From the NCBI RefSeq assembly GCF_044772865.1, contig NZ_CP173029.1, positions 992,001 through 1,056,000 of the forward strand: a DNA stretch of 64,000 nucleotides, read 5' to 3'. Position numbers and translations under genes: made by a program. The notes beneath the pieces were generated by a model, which saw only the letters and a list, made by a program, of their open reading frames with translations, had not been told where the DNA came from and made no database searches. Each line of letters opens with the position of its first letter. Within the stretch, counting starts at the first letter, position 1. The DNA is from Algirhabdus cladophorae. Its GTDB lineage: Bacteria; Pseudomonadota; Alphaproteobacteria; Rhodobacterales; Rhodobacteraceae. Positions 33,476 through 42,739 of the stretch are shown here, in pieces.

Positions 33476-36028
33476 CTAGCCGTTCAAAATGCGCCCGACC
33501 ATTTCAGTGGTGTCCGGCGACAGGTCTGGCGTGGCCAAAATGCGCTCCAATTGTGCCGCAATCAGCCCCTGACGATCTGCATCATAGCGTTTCCACGTCT
33601 GGAATGCTGCGGACATACGCGCAGTGGTTTGCGGGTTGATCGCGTCCAAGGTGATCAACCAATCCGCCAACATCTGATAGCCTGATCCATCAGCGCGGTG
33701 AAAGCCTGCGTGGTTGCCTGCCAACGCGCCAAGGGTTGCGCGGAACCGGTTTGGATTTGTCACGGCGAAATCCGGGTGCTGGGTCAGGGCCTGTGCCATG
33801 GCCACGGCCTTGTCTGGCGAGGCCGCCCCGATCCGGGCGCCGAACCATTTGTCGATCACCAGACGATCGTGCTGCCATTGCCCATAAAAATCTGACGTGG
33901 CAGCAGCATCTTTTTCCACACGCAACAGGCACAGCCAACTGGTGAACTGTTGGGTCATATCTGTGGCTGAATCGAATTGAGCCTGGGCTGCTTTGCCCCC
34001 ATCCAACAGGGACAGGTAATTGAGCAGAGCCGCTCCAAAACTGCGTTTGCCCACTTGATCTGCATCCGGCGCATAGGCGGCGTCGATCTGGCAACTGGCC
34101 ATCAAGCGGGGCAGGCTGTCCGACAGGGCCTCTGCGATGCTCAGTTTCAGTGTCTCCCGGGCCGTGAAAATCGCGTCTGGATCAGGGGCTGCACCGGTTT
34201 CAAACACCGCCTGTGCGATGTCATCATCGATGGGCAGTGACAGCGCCAGCTCGCGGAACGCGGGATCAAGGCTGTCGTCGCGGGCGACCTCGACCAATGC
34301 GTTGAGGAAGCTTTGGTCCGGTGTTGCACCCTCGGTGACCATGGACACCAACAGATCCTTGGCCAAGGTCTGGCCTGCTTCCCATTTGTTGAACGGATCG
34401 GTGTCATGGGCCAGCAAGAACACGCGATTGTCCGGCAGGGCCGCGGTGTCAAGAATCACGGGGGCTGAAAATTCGCGCAGGATGGATGCAATAGGTTTGG
34501 ATTCTAAGTTGCTGAATTTAAATCTTTGTTCTTGTTTCGTCATCTCAAGGACCACCGTGGGCTGCACTGCAGTTCCATCTTCCGCCAAAAGGCCTACGGC
34601 AATTGGCAAGACCTGAGGCGCCTTGTCTGGCTGACCCGGTGTGGGCGGCGTCATTTGGGTAAAATGCAGGCTATATGTTCCCGCCTCATAGCTTTCTGAA
34701 ACGGTCAGCCTGGGCGTGCCAGCTTGTTCGTACCAGCGTTTGAACTGGCTTAAATCGCGGCCTGTGGTGTCCTCGAACACAGTCAGCCAAGCCTCGATGG
34801 TTGTGGCCTCGCCGTCATGGCGTTCAAAATAAAGATCAAGCGCTTTCGCATAGGCGGCATCGCCGACCAGACGCTTGAGCATGCCGATGACTTCTGCGCC
34901 TTTTTCATAGATCGTAGCGGTATAGAAGTTGTTGATCTCGACAAAGCTGTCGGGGCGTACCGGGTGGGCCAATGGGCCTGCATCTTCGCGAAATTGACGG
35001 CCGCGCAGGTCGTTGACATCCGAGATGCGTTTGACCGGGGCAGACCGCAGATCCGAGGTGAACTGACTGTCGCGATAGACTGTTAGCCCTTCTTTCAGAC
35101 ACAGCTGGAACCAATCGCGACAGGTGATGCGATTGCCGGTCCAGTTGTGGAAATATTCATGGGCGATGATCGCTTCGATCCGTTCAAAATTGCCGTCTGT
35201 GCTGGTCTCGGGCGAGGCCAAAACGCAGGAGCTGTTGAAAATGTTCAACCCTTTGTTTTCCATGGCCCCCATGTTGAAATCATCCACCGCCACAATGTTG
35301 AAAATATCCAGATCATACTCGCGGCCATAGACATCCTCATCCCATTTCATCGAAGCTTTGAGCGCCTCCATCCCGAAGGCGCATTTGCCTTCGTCCCCGG
35401 GGCGCACGTAGATGTTTAATTCCACATCTTTGCCCGACATGGTTTGGAACTGGTCGGGATGGGCCACCAGATCGCCCGCCACCAAGGCGAACAAATACGC
35501 GGGCTTGGGCCAAGGATCGTGCCATTCGGCCCAGCCATCGCCCTGCGCGGTTGGATTGCCGTTGGATAGCAACACGGGCTCGGCGCCCTCAATGCGCACT
35601 GTAAAGACCGACATCACATCGGGGCGGTCAGGATAGAACGTAATTTTGCGGAATCCTTCAGCCTCACATTGGGTGCAGTACATGCCGTTTGACATATAAA
35701 GCCCCTCGAGGGCCGTATTGGTTTGCGGGCTGATCTCAACCTCTGCTTCAAAAACGAAAGGTGCGTCAGGAACATCCATGCGCACTCCGTCAGGCGAGAC
35801 AGCCGGCGCGACCTCGGCCCCATCGATTTTAGCCCAGATCAGTTCGACCTGCTCACCATTAAGGAAAAACTCACGCGATGTGGCCTCTGGATTAGGCCGA
35901 AACGCGATTTTGCTGATGACCCGTGTGGCCGTGGGGGCCAGTTGAAACGTCAAATGCACGCTATCGACCAAATACGCGGGGGGCGTGTAGTCGGACAGAT
36001 AGATGGTTTGGGGGGCCGCGTCGCGCAT
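33476..36028 (-). CDS. pepN: Aminopeptidase N (M1 family), PepN
   Basis: This 850-residue zinc aminopeptidase removes N-terminal residues from peptides in the cytoplasm. M1 motifs are complete: the exopeptidase signature MGAMENKGLNIF, the zinc motif IIAHEYFHNWTGNRITCRD (HExxH) with downstream LKEGLTVYRD (third ligand Glu), and YEKGAEVIGMLKRL with the catalytic Tyr region. The sequence follows E. coli-type PepN, including the C-terminal superhelix. GCAGGAG precedes the ATG by 9 bases; the longer open frame upstream overlaps the divergent photolyase gene and is rejected. Confidence 0.95.
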   Translation of the reverse strand: MRDAAPQTIYLSDYTPPAYLVDSVHLTFQLAPTATRVISKIAFRPNPEATSREFFLNGEQVELIWAKIDGAEVAPAVSPDGVRMDVPDAPFVFEAEVEISPQTNTALEGLYMSNGMYCTQCEAEGFRKITFYPDRPDVMSVFTVRIEGAEPVLLSNGNPTAQGDGWAEWHDPWPKPAYLFALVAGDLVAHPDQFQTMSGKDVELNIYVRPGDEGKCAFGMEALKASMKWDEDVYGREYDLDIFNIVAVDDFNMGAMENKGLNIFNSSCVLASPETSTDGNFERIEAIIAHEYFHNWTGNRITCRDWFQLCLKEGLTVYRDSQFTSDLRSAPVKRISDVNDLRGRQFREDAGPLAHPVRPDSFVEINNFYTATIYEKGAEVIGMLKRLVGDAAYAKALDLYFERHDGEATTIEAWLTVFEDTTGRDLSQFKRWYEQAGTPRLTVSESYEAGTYSLHFTQMTPPTPGQPDKAPQVLPIAVGLLAEDGTAVQPTVVLEMTKQEQRFKFSNLESKPIASILREFSAPVILDTAALPDNRVFLLAHDTDPFNKWEAGQTLAKDLLVSMVTEGATPDQSFLNALVEVARDDSLDPAFRELALSLPIDDDIAQAVFETGAAPDPDAIFTARETLKLSIAEALSDSLPRLMASCQIDAAYAPDADQVGKRSFGAALLNYLSLLDGGKAAQAQFDSATDMTQQFTSWLCLLRVEKDAAATSDFYGQWQHDRLVIDKWFGARIGAASPDKAVAMAQALTQHPDFAVTNPNRFRATLGALAGNHAGFHRADGSGYQMLADWLITLDAINPQTTARMSAAFQTWKRYDADRQGLIAAQLERILATPDLSPDTTEMVGRILNG

Positions 36029-36127
36029 GTGTTTTCTCCTGCAAAGACCACCCAAGGGTAGCGGCTTGGTCCCTAAGTGCAAGACACGGATGCTGGAAAA
36101 GCCCGTACCACCGCCTATCTGTCGCCT

Positions 36128-37663
36128 ATGACAGTTGTTGTTTGGTTTAAACGGGATTTGCGGGTGGTTGATCACCCTGCGCTGGGCTGGGCTGTGGCTC
36201 AGAACAAACCCATTTTGCCGCTTTATATTATCGAGCCGGACTATTGGCAGTTGCCCGACACTGCGGGGCGGCAATGGCAGTTCACGGCTGAAGCGGTGGA
36301 AAATCTGGACCAACAGCTGCGCAGGCTGGGCAGTGGCCTGTATCTGGCGCAGGGGCGCGTGCTGGATGTTTTTGCGGACCTCAAAGCGCAATTGGGCCAT
36401 TTCGAATTGGTCAGCCACGAGGAAACCGGCAACAACTGGACCTTTCAACGCGATCGCGCTGCTCTGGCTTGGGCCACCGAAAATAGCGTGCCTTGGCTTG
36501 AATTGCCGCAATCTGGTGTTGTGCGTCGCCTTGCGGGACGCGACGGCTGGGCGGCTCTTCGCAATCGGTTTTTGCGCGAAGGCGCGTTGGATGCACCCGC
36601 GGCTTTGCCACCCCCCTCCTTAAACAGCACTGGCGGCCTGCCCACTGCGCAGGATCTACGCATGGCGCCCGACCCATGTCCGGCGCGGCAATTGGGCGGG
36701 CGCGATCAGGCGCTTTCACTGTTGGGCGGGTTTCTGACGGAACGGGGCCAAACGTATCGGCGCGCGATGTCCTCGCCGCTGGAAGGCGAAGTGGCTTGCT
36801 CACGCTTGTCGCCGCATCTGGCCTTGGGCAGTCTGTCGGGCCGTGAGGCGGCCAATGCTGGATGGGCCCGCGCGGCGGAAGTCAAAGGCACCCGCGATGG
36901 CTGGATCGGGGCGATGAAATCCTTTCAAAGCCGTTTGGCTTGGCGCGATCACTTTATGCAAAAGCTGGAAGACGAGCCGCGCATGGAATGGCAGTGTTTG
37001 CATCCCGCCTATGAGGGTCTGCGTCCTGCCCAAAGCGATACAAGCCGTCTGCAGGCGTGGCAGACTGGCGAGACCGGGCTGCCCTTTGTTGATGCCTGCA
37101 TGCGTTACTTGGCCCATACGGGCTGGCTGAATTTTCGGATGCGCAGCATGGTGCAGGCCGTGGCCAGTTATCATCTTTGGCTGGATTGGCGCCCTACAGG
37201 TCAGCATTTGGCGCGGCGCTTTACCGATTATGAGCCGGGCATCCATTGGTCGCAGGTCCAGATGCAATCAGGCACCACGGGTATGAACACTGTCCGTGTT
37301 TATAATCCGGTCAAGCAAGGACATGATCAGGATCCAACCGGTGTATTTACCCGCCGCTGGGTGCCGGAATTGGCCGCTGTGCCCGATCAATACCTGCAAG
37401 AGCCTTGGTTGTGGGACGGGGCAGGGTCCTTGTTGGGGCGTCACTATCCAGAGCCCATTGTTGATGTCAAAGCTGCCGCCGCTGAGGCACGTGCGCAGGT
37501 TTGGGGTGTGCGTCGTGGCCCAGAATTTCGGGCCAAGGCAAAAGACATCATCGAAAAACACGCAAGCCGCAAGGACCCCCAAGGGCATTTCGTCAACGAC
37601 CGTGCACCGCGAAGAAAAGCGGCCAAGCCTGCCCCCAAAGATCAGCTAAAGTTCGAGTTCTAG
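36128..37663 (+). CDS. Deoxyribodipyrimidine photolyase / cryptochrome family protein
   Basis: This 511-residue flavoprotein has the N-terminal antenna-binding Rossmann domain (TVVVWFKRDLRVVDHPAL, IIEPDYW) and a C-terminal FAD-binding helical domain (SRLSPHLALGSLS, RLAWRDHFMQKL, FVDACMRYLAHTGWLNFRMRSMVQA, DYEPGIHWSQVQMQSGTTGMN). It ends with the RVYNPVKQGHDQDPTGVFTRRWVPEL block. The TTGMN-RVYNPVKQ pattern suggests a subgroup distinct from classic E. coli PhrB, so repair versus signalling is open. The start is the Met before TVVVWF. It is divergent from pepN, and a DUF2256 gene follows after two bases. Confidence 0.88.
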   Translation: MTVVVWFKRDLRVVDHPALGWAVAQNKPILPLYIIEPDYWQLPDTAGRQWQFTAEAVENLDQQLRRLGSGLYLAQGRVLDVFADLKAQLGHFELVSHEETGNNWTFQRDRAALAWATENSVPWLELPQSGVVRRLAGRDGWAALRNRFLREGALDAPAALPPPSLNSTGGLPTAQDLRMAPDPCPARQLGGRDQALSLLGGFLTERGQTYRRAMSSPLEGEVACSRLSPHLALGSLSGREAANAGWARAAEVKGTRDGWIGAMKSFQSRLAWRDHFMQKLEDEPRMEWQCLHPAYEGLRPAQSDTSRLQAWQTGETGLPFVDACMRYLAHTGWLNFRMRSMVQAVASYHLWLDWRPTGQHLARRFTDYEPGIHWSQVQMQSGTTGMNTVRVYNPVKQGHDQDPTGVFTRRWVPELAAVPDQYLQEPWLWDGAGSLLGRHYPEPIVDVKAAAAEARAQVWGVRRGPEFRAKAKDIIEKHASRKDPQGHFVNDRAPRRKAAKPAPKDQLKFEF

Positions 37664-37665
37664 CC

Positions 37666-37824
37666 ATGGCGAAGATGCGCAAAAAATCAGATCTGCCCAG
37701 CAAGCTGTGTACTGTTTGTGGATTGCCGTTCACCTGGCGCAAAAAGTGGGCCAAGGACTGGGATGCGGTTAAATACTGTTCGGATCGCTGCCGCCGCGCC
37801 TCAAAATCCGGCGATACATCCTGA
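37666..37824 (+). CDS. DUF2256 small zinc-ribbon-like protein
   Basis: This 52-residue basic protein has the DUF2256 pattern: KKSDLPSKLCTVCGLPFTWRKKW, then VKYCSDRCRR. The CxxC...CxxxC spacing suggests one bound zinc. It starts two bases after the photolyase stop, and in my knowledge DUF2256 genes often accompany photolyase/cryptochrome genes, which suggests a partner role that is not characterised. Confidence 0.85.
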   Translation: MAKMRKKSDLPSKLCTVCGLPFTWRKKWAKDWDAVKYCSDRCRRASKSGDTS

Positions 37825-37952
37825 TTTGAGGGTCAATTCCATAAACTGGTAATGTTTATGGACCAAAGCTGTTGCCTATCGGAAACTTTTTTTCTAAATC
37901 GGGAATTGCAGCGGTGTGCCGTTGTGTACTGCCTCAGCCCCAGGAGCGTCTT

Positions 37953-40142
37953 ATGTCTGATTATCAATCCCGCGCAGGTCTGTCTGTCGAAACTGTTTTG
38001 TGCGACTTCCTTGAAACCGAAGCACTGCCCGGAACTGGCATCCAAGCTGATGCTTTTTGGGCCAGCTTTGCACAGATTGTCGAGACGATGGGACCGAAAA
38101 ACCGGGCCTTCTTGACCCAACGTGAGGATATTCAGGCCCGCATCGATGCATGGCATATCGAACGCAAAGGTCAGCCCCATGATGCGGCGGCTTATCATGC
38201 GTTCCTGACCGAGATCGGTTATCTGGTGCCTGAACCCGAGGCGTTTTCTATTGATACCAGCAATGTTGACGCGGAAATCGCACATACGCCCGGGCCGCAG
38301 TTGGTTGTGCCGATTATGAACGCGCGGTTTGCTCTGAACGCCGCAAACGCCCGTTGGGGCAGTCTTTATGACGCGCTTTATGGCACGGATGCGCTGGGCG
38401 ATTTGCCTGAGGGACGGTCCTATGATGCAGACCGTGGTGCCCGGGTGATTGCTTGGGCCAAGGCGCATTTGGACAGCGCGGTACCCCTTGACGGGGCGTC
38501 TTGGGCGGATGTCACGGGAGTGCGCGTGGCACAGGGTGCGTTGCAGTTGGCGACGGCAAACGGCGTGGTGTCTTTGAAGGATGGTTCGCAATTTGTCGGC
38601 CAAGTTACCGCGCAAAGCGGGGCCTTGTCCGAAGTGATCTTGGCCAAAAACGCGCTGCATTTACGTCTGGTCTTTGATCCAACTCACCAGATCGGGGCAA
38701 CGGATCCTGCAGGCCTTGCGGATGTCATTTTGGAATCAGCCGTGTCGACCATTATGGATTGCGAAGATTCTGTTGCAGCCGTTGACGGAACCGACAAAAC
38801 ACTGGCCTACCGCAATTGGTTGGGTCTGATGAAGGGCGATCTGGCCGAAACAGTCACCAAAGGTGGCACGACGTTTCAGCGCGTTCTCAATCCGGATGTG
38901 ACCTTTGAAAAGGCAGACGGCAGCGCAGGTGTCCTCAAGGGGCGTGCCCTGATGTTGGTGCGCAACGTGGGGCATTTGATGACCAACCCTGCGGTTTTGG
39001 ATGCACAGGGGCGCGAGGTTGGCGAAGGCTTGCTGGACGCAATGTTCACTACATTGATTGCGATGCACGACCTTAAACCGTCCAGCGATGCAGCCCATAG
39101 CGGAAATTCCCAGACCGGATCTGTCTACGTGGTGAAACCCAAGATGCACGGTCCCGATGAAGTGGCTTTTGCTGATGAAATCTTTAGCGCTGTCGAGGCA
39201 GCCCTTGGTTTGCCCCGATACACGGTCAAGCTGGGGATTATGGACGAAGAACGTCGCACCTCCGCCAATCTAGGCGCCTGCATTCATGCGGCCAAATCCC
39301 GTGTGGCCTTTATCAATACAGGGTTCTTGGATCGCACAGGTGATGAAATCCACACAAGCATGGAAGCGGGGCCAATGGTGCCCAAAGGCGAGATGAAAAC
39401 GCTGCCTTGGATTGCCTCCTATGAAGATCGCAACGTTGATATTGGGCTGGCTTGCGGGCTAAAAGGCCGTGCTCAGATTGGCAAAGGCATGTGGGCCATG
39501 CCCGATCGCATGGCTGAAATGCTGGAGGCCAAGATCGGTCATCCTCAATCGGGGGCGACATGCGCATGGGTGCCATCGCCCACGGCTGCCACGTTGCATG
39601 CCACGCACTATCACCACGTTGACGTCTTGGCCTGCCAAGACAGGCTGCGGGCGGGTGGCGCGCGCGGCACGCTTGAGGATCTTTTGACGCTGCCAGTGGC
39701 GCAGGGGCAAAATTGGTCAACGGCCCAAATCACTCAAGAGATCGAAAACAACGCCCAAGGTATTTTGGGCTATGTGGTGCGCTGGGTGGATCAGGGGGTT
39801 GGCTGTTCCAAAGTCCCCGATATTCATGATGTGGGTTTGATGGAGGATCGTGCGACATGCCGGATTTCCAGTCAGGCTTTGGCCAATTGGTTGCACCACG
39901 GCGTAGTGTCTGCCGATCAAGTGCATGCAGCAATGCAAAAAATGGCCGCTGTGGTGGATGCCCAAAACGCAAATGATCCCACATATCGGCCAATGGCGCC
40001 AAGTTTTGATGGCGTAGCCTACCAAGCCGCGAGTGATTTGGTATTTGCAGGGCGCGTGCAGCCATCGGGCTATACCGAGCCTGTCTTGCATGCACGTCGG
40101 TTGGAACTCAAAGCTCAAAGTGCCGCAAGCGCCGCGGCTTAG
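37953..40142 (+). CDS. glcB: Malate synthase G
   Basis: Malate synthase G condenses glyoxylate with acetyl-CoA to malate. The 729-residue length fits isoform G, not A (about 530). Visible are AHTPGPQLVVPIMNARFALNAANARWGSLYDALYG at the N-terminal clasp, the TIM-barrel segment ESAVSTIMDCEDSVAAVDGTDK, PKMHGPDEVAF, KLGIMDEERRTSANL, FINTGFLDRTGDEIHTSMEAGPM, and the catalytic base/CoA region VGCSKVPDIHDVGLMEDRATCRIS near the C-terminus. AGGAGCG is just upstream. A GlcG-like gene follows, recalling glc operons. Confidence 0.97.
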   Translation: MSDYQSRAGLSVETVLCDFLETEALPGTGIQADAFWASFAQIVETMGPKNRAFLTQREDIQARIDAWHIERKGQPHDAAAYHAFLTEIGYLVPEPEAFSIDTSNVDAEIAHTPGPQLVVPIMNARFALNAANARWGSLYDALYGTDALGDLPEGRSYDADRGARVIAWAKAHLDSAVPLDGASWADVTGVRVAQGALQLATANGVVSLKDGSQFVGQVTAQSGALSEVILAKNALHLRLVFDPTHQIGATDPAGLADVILESAVSTIMDCEDSVAAVDGTDKTLAYRNWLGLMKGDLAETVTKGGTTFQRVLNPDVTFEKADGSAGVLKGRALMLVRNVGHLMTNPAVLDAQGREVGEGLLDAMFTTLIAMHDLKPSSDAAHSGNSQTGSVYVVKPKMHGPDEVAFADEIFSAVEAALGLPRYTVKLGIMDEERRTSANLGACIHAAKSRVAFINTGFLDRTGDEIHTSMEAGPMVPKGEMKTLPWIASYEDRNVDIGLACGLKGRAQIGKGMWAMPDRMAEMLEAKIGHPQSGATCAWVPSPTAATLHATHYHHVDVLACQDRLRAGGARGTLEDLLTLPVAQGQNWSTAQITQEIENNAQGILGYVVRWVDQGVGCSKVPDIHDVGLMEDRATCRISSQALANWLHHGVVSADQVHAAMQKMAAVVDAQNANDPTYRPMAPSFDGVAYQAASDLVFAGRVQPSGYTEPVLHARRLELKAQSAASAAA

Positions 40143-40233
40143 TTGTTCTGACCCGTTTATACTAACAAAAAATCGACCCTAAGGGGCGTGTATTCTTAAT
40201 GAACCCGTGTCCCTAAATGAAAAGGATGCCCTT

Positions 40234-40659
40234 ATGGCGTTGAACTTGCGAAAAGCCCGACAAATTATCAAAGCCGCGATGAACAAAGGGGCTGAGCTAC
40301 AGCTCAAGCCGCTCAGCGTGATTGTGCTGGATGCCGGTGGGCATCCGATTGCCTTTGAACGCAGCGACGGCGCATCGCCCGGGCGCTATGGTATCGCACA
40401 TGGCAAAGCTTATGGCGCAGTCATGCTTGGAATGGCGGGGCAGGCACAAATGGCTCGCGCCGAACAGCAGGCCTACTTCATGGCCGCTGTGAACGGTGTC
40501 TTCGGCGGGGCCGTCGTGCCTGTTCCAGGCGGCGTTTTGGTGCGGGATGCCAAAGGCACGGTTTTGGGCGCTGTTGGCGTGACGGGCGATACCTCTGACA
40601 ATGATGAGCTTGCTGCAGTCGCAGGGATCGAAGCGGCCAAATTGATCGCAGACGCCTAA
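40234..40659 (+). CDS. GlcG/HbpS-like heme-binding family protein
   Basis: This 141-residue protein fits the DUF336 (GlcG/HbpS) family: LNLRKARQIIKAAMNKGAEL, LSVIVLDAGGHPIAFERSDGASPGRYGIAHGKAYGA, FGGAVVPVPGGVLVRDAKGTVLGAVGVTGDTSDNDELAAVAG. Members have been linked to heme binding and to glycolate operons, but no enzyme activity is settled. The family start is MALNLRK, preceded by AAAGGA; a GTG at 40207 is upstream in frame. It follows malate synthase G by 92 bases, supporting a link to glyoxylate metabolism. Confidence 0.88.
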   Translation: MALNLRKARQIIKAAMNKGAELQLKPLSVIVLDAGGHPIAFERSDGASPGRYGIAHGKAYGAVMLGMAGQAQMARAEQQAYFMAAVNGVFGGAVVPVPGGVLVRDAKGTVLGAVGVTGDTSDNDELAAVAGIEAAKLIADA

Positions 40660-40731
40660 AAATCTCCAGACATATTTCTGTGCATTTTTGCAAATTAATG
40701 TGCGTCTTTGTCGTATTTTAAGTCTTTCGTG

Positions 40732-40750
40732 CAGGTAATACAGTTACCTG
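40732..40750. promoter_or_regulatory. Palindromic operator-like site upstream of the C26 hydrolase gene
   Basis: CAGGTAA (40732-40738) and TTACCTG (40744-40750) form perfect 7-base arms around TACAG. The site ends 15 bases before the ATG, overlapping the probable transcription start or leader, where a repressor would block expression. No cognate regulator is adjacent. Confidence 0.6.
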
Positions 40751-40764
40751 TAAAGGAGAGTCTT

Positions 40765-41541
40765 ATGGTGCGACCCGTTGTTGGAATTATTGGCAATCAA
40801 CATCTGATCAATGATGAATATCCGGTCTTTGCGGCCGGGCAGATGAATTGCGCGGCTCTATCCCAGGTCTCGGGCTGTTGTCCTTTGGTTGTGCCAATAA
40901 ATCCTTCTCTTGTGTCGACCGCCGAGTTGATGGAGGTCTGCGATGGCTTCTTGTTCACAGGCGGCCGCGCCAATGTGCATCCCGAGGAATACGGCGAAGT
41001 CGCAACCGAGGCCCATGGTACATTTGATCGTGACCGTGACGCGGTGGCTCTGCCTTTGATCCGCGCCTGTGTGCAGCGCGGCCAACCAATTTTTGGCATC
41101 TGTCGAGGGTTTCAGGAAGTGGCCGTTGCCATGGGCAGCAGCCTGTATCCAGAAATTCGTGATCTGCCGGGGCGCGACAACCACCGCATGCCGCCTGATG
41201 GCACGTTGGAAGAAAAGTTCGCCCTGCGCCACCCCGTGACCTTTAAAGAGGACGGTGTCTTTCACAAGGTTATGGGACGCCAAGTGGTGCAAACCAACAC
41301 GTTGCATGGTCAGGGGATCAAAAAACCGGGCAGTCGGATCGTTATTGACGGGGTTGCCCCGGATGGCACGCCTGAGGCCGTCTACATCAAAGATGCCCCG
41401 GGCTTTACGTTATCGGTTCAATGGCATCCAGAATGGCAGGCCGATATCGATCCGGTCTCTAACCCGTTGTTCAAAGCCTTTGGTGCGGCCTGCGCTGCGT
41501 GGCAGCAAAAGCGCTCTAATCCTTTGAAATCAGTCTCGTAG
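40765..41541 (+). CDS. Gamma-glutamyl-gamma-aminobutyrate hydrolase-like (peptidase C26) protein
   Basis: This 258-residue class-I glutamine amidotransferase-fold hydrolase has the nucleophile elbow IFGICRGFQEVAVAMG (Cys), an earlier GFLFTGGRANVHPEEYGE oxyanion/substrate loop, and the His/Glu pair FTLSVQWHPEWQA. This layout matches PuuD-like gamma-Glu-GABA hydrolases of putrescine degradation, but no other puu genes are near, so the gamma-glutamyl substrate is unsure. AAAGGAGAG lies 5 bases before the chosen ATG. A perfect palindrome sits just upstream. It converges with kynU with four bases between. Confidence 0.85.
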   Translation: MVRPVVGIIGNQHLINDEYPVFAAGQMNCAALSQVSGCCPLVVPINPSLVSTAELMEVCDGFLFTGGRANVHPEEYGEVATEAHGTFDRDRDAVALPLIRACVQRGQPIFGICRGFQEVAVAMGSSLYPEIRDLPGRDNHRMPPDGTLEEKFALRHPVTFKEDGVFHKVMGRQVVQTNTLHGQGIKKPGSRIVIDGVAPDGTPEAVYIKDAPGFTLSVQWHPEWQADIDPVSNPLFKAFGAACAAWQQKRSNPLKSVS

Positions 41542-41545
41542 GCCC

Positions 41546-42739
41546 TTAAGTTACAGCAGATTTTACCTTGTATTCTGGCAGGTCCCACAGCCTGTTATTC
41601 ATAACATCTGCCATGATTGCGCAGGCTTGGGTAATGTCATCTGCATCGATAAACAGCGGTGTAATCCCAAATCGCATTATGTTGGGTGCGCGAAAATCGC
41701 CGACAACACCCCGGTCAATCAGGGCTTGGATGGCGGCGTAGCCTTCGGAAAAGGAAAACGACACCTGACTGCCGCGATGGGCTGCGTTGCGCGGGCTGAC
41801 CAGACGCAGCATGGGGCAATTTTCCTCAACCAAATCGATGAACTGTTCGCTCAGGTCAATGGAGGCCTGGCGTAATTGGGCCAGATCCACGTCTTTCCAA
41901 ATCTCCAAGGCGGCGGCAAGGCTGGCCATCTGGATCACTGGTGGTGTGCCCACGCGCATGCGTTCAATCCCATTGCCCGGGCGATAGTCTGGGGCAAAGT
42001 CAAAGGGCGCTGCATGTCCCAACCAGCCTGACAGCATGGGTTCAACCTGCCCGATATGGCGCGGCGCCACATAGATAAAGGCAGGCGCGCCGGGGCCGCC
42101 GTTGAGGTATTTGTAAGTGCAGCCCACCGCGAAATCGGCGTTACAGGCGGACACGTCCAAATCTAAAGCGCCCGCGGAATGGGCCAGATCCCAGATCACC
42201 AATGCACCGGATTGATGGGCCGTTTGGGTCAGGGATTGCATGTTGTGCATTGCCCCTGTGCGGTAGTCGACTTGTGTGAGCAAAACCACAGCCACGTCAG
42301 GCCCGATGCGTGCGGCAACCTCTGCGGGATCCACGATGCACAGCTCATAGTCTTGGTCTAGGGCTTCGATCAGGCCCTGCGCCATATAAATGTCCGAAGG
42401 AAAATTCCCGTTGTCGGTCAAGATCACTTTGCGGTCCGGTTGCAATCGCAAGCCCGCCGCAAGGGCCTGTACCACTTTGATCGATAGGGTGTCGCCAAGG
42501 GTTACATGGCCTGCCTCGGCCCCTATGAGGCGGGCCACCTGATCCCCTAGGGCCGTGGGTTGCGCCATCCATCCGGCTTTATTCCAGCCCCCGATCAGCA
42601 TATCACCCCATTGCTGTTTCATCATGGCGTCCACCACGGCAGGGGCCGTTTTGGGGAGCGGGCCCAGCGAATTGCCGTCCAAATAAATCATCCCATCGGG
42701 CAAATGGAACTGGGCCTTGGTGGCTGCAAAATCGGTCAC
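41546..42739 (-). CDS. kynU: Kynureninase
   Basis: Kynureninase is the PLP enzyme cleaving kynurenine to anthranilate plus alanine (or the 3-hydroxy form). The 397-residue product has GMIYLDGNSLGPLP, GGWNKAGWMAQPTALGDQVARLIGA, TDNGNFPSDIYMAQG, the cofactor Asp/His region VIWDLAHSAGALDLDV and the PLP lysine in CTYKYLNGGPGAPAF. The start is the GTG that overlaps the SDR stop as GTGA, with AGG upstream; this gives standard length. An open frame further upstream lies inside the SDR gene. Tryptophan dioxygenase and formamidase genes are not in the window. Confidence 0.94.
   Translation of the reverse strand: MTDFAATKAQFHLPDGMIYLDGNSLGPLPKTAPAVVDAMMKQQWGDMLIGGWNKAGWMAQPTALGDQVARLIGAEAGHVTLGDTLSIKVVQALAAGLRLQPDRKVILTDNGNFPSDIYMAQGLIEALDQDYELCIVDPAEVAARIGPDVAVVLLTQVDYRTGAMHNMQSLTQTAHQSGALVIWDLAHSAGALDLDVSACNADFAVGCTYKYLNGGPGAPAFIYVAPRHIGQVEPMLSGWLGHAAPFDFAPDYRPGNGIERMRVGTPPVIQMASLAAALEIWKDVDLAQLRQASIDLSEQFIDLVEENCPMLRLVSPRNAAHRGSQVSFSFSEGYAAIQALIDRGVVGDFRAPNIMRFGITPLFIDADDITQACAIMADVMNNRLWDLPEYKVKSAVT

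Noticed and set aside
36029..36511. 161-residue N-terminal extension of aminopeptidase N
   Set aside because: It overlaps the photolyase gene on the opposite strand; a GCAGGAG site precedes the Met at 36028 and gives normal length.
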